From CAZQNF01 sp964403325 (GTDB taxonomy: Bacteria > Patescibacteriota > Patescibacteriia > Magasanikbacterales > GWA2-37-8): a DNA stretch of 14,645 bases. The translations under genes and the position numbers were made by a program. Shown piece by piece: positions 13,426 through 14,645 of the stretch. The notes under the pieces were generated by a model that did not search any database, was not told the DNA's origin, and worked only from the letters and a program-made list of their open reading frames with translations. How positions within the stretch are numbered: position 1 is the stretch's first letter; each line of letters starts with the position of its first letter. The stretch lies in NCBI GenBank assembly GCA_964403325.1, contig CAYOFO010000033.1:1-14645 (forward strand), read 5' to 3'.

Positions 13426-14645
13426 ATGTTAGATATTCGCTGGGTTATAGAAAATCTTGATTTAGTAAAGCAAAATAACGCTACTCGCAACGTCAATCTT
13501 GAACTTGATGAGCTTATCCACCTCTACGAAGATGCCACCAAAATGCGTCAAGAAGCCGACAAGCTTCGCGCCGATCGCAACAAAATGTCTAAAACTCGCC
13601 CCAGCGAAAGCGATATGGATTTGGCGCGTAAACTCGGCGACGAAATTGAAGGTTTTGAAATTCTGACCAAACGCAAAGACCGAGAAATTAACCAGATCAT
13701 GTACCAAATTCCTAACCTCAATCATGAATCTACTCCAGTTGGCCCAGATGAAAGTGGAAACGTGGTTATAAAAACTGAAGGCAAAATTCCGGAATTCTCA
13801 TTTGAAGCCAAAGAACACATTGAAATTCCGAACATCCTGCCGCTTATCGACATGGAGCGTGGCGCCAAAACGAGTGGCTCACGATTTTATTATCTCAAAG
13901 GCAAGTTGGCAATTTTGGAGCGTGCGATTATACAATTTGCCATTGATACCATCCAAACCAAAGGTTTTGAACTCGTCTTGCCCCCCATGCTAGTAAGTGA
14001 AAAAGCCATGTTTGGTACTGGTTTTTTCCCGGCCGAAAAAAGTGAAATTTATTCTGTAAATCCTGATGAGGATAATCTCTATTTATCTGGCACATCCGAA
14101 GTGCCAATGGTCTTTATGCATAGTGGGGAAGTGCTCGAAATTGCAGACCTTCCAAAAAAATATGTCGCTATTACGCCCTGTTTCCGTCGTGAAGCTGGCA
14201 GCTACGGCAAAGATACCAAAGGTCTTTTCCGCGTACATCAATTTTATAAAGTAGAAATGGTAATTTTCTGTCATCCAAAAGATTCATGGAAACTCCATGA
14301 AGAAATTTTGGCGCACGAAGAAGCTATTCTTCAAGCCCTAGGTTTACCGTACCAAGTGGTAAATATTTGTTCTGGCGATCTTGGTTTTCCGGCGGCCAAA
14401 AAATACGATTGCGAAGGCTGGTTCCCCGGCCAAGGCAAATATCGTGAACTTACTTCTACCAGCAACACGACTGATTACCAGGCTCGCCGCAGCAATATTA
14501 AATTTAAAAATGAAGAAGGTAAAAGAGAGTTTGTCCATACGCTCAATGGTACGGCAGTTACGGATCGCGCCATGCTGGCTATCCTCGAAAACTACCAGCA
14601 AGCGGATGGCAGCGTGGTGATTCCAGAGGTTTTACGCAAGTATAC
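13426..14645 (+). CDS. serS: Seryl-tRNA synthetase (3' end cut by the window)
   Basis: Charges tRNA-Ser with serine. The frame is open for 406 codons from the ATG at 13426 to the window edge. The N-terminal region (about 25-105) is a charged helical hairpin, the tRNA-binding coiled-coil arm of SerRS. The class II core follows: LYLSGTSEVP binds substrate, motif 2 is CFRREAGSYGKDTKG with Arg254/Arg255 and Glu256, YRELTSTSN fits the serine-binding stretch, and motif 3 is NGTAVTDRAMLAILENYQ with Arg381. The end IPEVLRKY matches the usual C-terminus, so only around 5-20 residues should be missing. It is the fourth gene of the lysS operon, 4 bases after the ITPase-Nudix gene. Confidence 0.95.
   Translation, partial: MLDIRWVIENLDLVKQNNATRNVNLELDELIHLYEDATKMRQEADKLRADRNKMSKTRPSESDMDLARKLGDEIEGFEILTKRKDREINQIMYQIPNLNHESTPVGPDESGNVVIKTEGKIPEFSFEAKEHIEIPNILPLIDMERGAKTSGSRFYYLKGKLAILERAIIQFAIDTIQTKGFELVLPPMLVSEKAMFGTGFFPAEKSEIYSVNPDEDNLYLSGTSEVPMVFMHSGEVLEIADLPKKYVAITPCFRREAGSYGKDTKGLFRVHQFYKVEMVIFCHPKDSWKLHEEILAHEEAILQALGLPYQVVNICSGDLGFPAAKKYDCEGWFPGQGKYRELTSTSNTTDYQARRSNIKFKNEEGKREFVHTLNGTAVTDRAMLAILENYQQADGSVVIPEVLRKY

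Overview
The window looks like part of a compact, moderately AT-rich bacterial genome, most likely a Patescibacteria/CPR (Parcubacteria-like) organism. This is inferred from short or overlapping gene junctions, the near absence of Shine-Dalgarno sequences before the core genes, and the gene set: a UvrD-nuclease fusion next to a tiny DUF721 protein, a mreBCD-PBP2 cluster headed by a small membrane protein, and a RibL-like nucleotidyltransferase beside an ITPase-Nudix fusion between lysS and serS. TGA acts as a normal stop (mreC, mreD and the PBP2 gene all end in it), which argues against the lineages that recode TGA to glycine. The taxonomic call is inference from style and content, not from a marker tree.

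Layout from left to right. (1) 2-3401, + strand: the tail of an unidentified gene, then a 983-residue UvrD-type helicase fused to a PD-(D/E)XK Fe-S nuclease, then a 96-residue DUF721/DciA-like protein. This is a DNA repair/replication unit. (2) 3402-4421: a bidirectional terminator, a long imperfect stem-loop, and a GC-rich lipoprotein gene on the - strand. The lipoprotein gene differs in composition, orientation and translation signal from everything around it and looks acquired. A second inverted repeat and an AT-rich divergent promoter region follow. (3) 4422-9210, + strand: a small four-helix membrane protein, mreB, mreC, mreD and a class B transpeptidase (PBP2), tightly coupled and driven by a good promoter that lies almost on top of the first start codon. 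This is the cell-elongation (Rod) module; rodA is not in the window. (4) 9207-10347: greA with its own promoter, followed by an unrecognised 185-residue protein with AGA-rich codon usage, closed by a clear terminator. (5) 10428-14645: a near-consensus promoter drives lysS, a RibL-like nucleotidyltransferase, an ITPase-Nudix fusion and serS (cut by the window end). These four are almost certainly one transcript combining translation, cofactor and nucleotide-pool cleaning functions.

The best leads are the GC-rich lipoprotein island with flanking hairpins, the two-domain RdgB/Ham1-Nudix enzyme, the near-leaderless mre promoter, and the AT-rich orphan gene after greA. I saw no CRISPR array, rRNA, tRNA, transposase or integrase.
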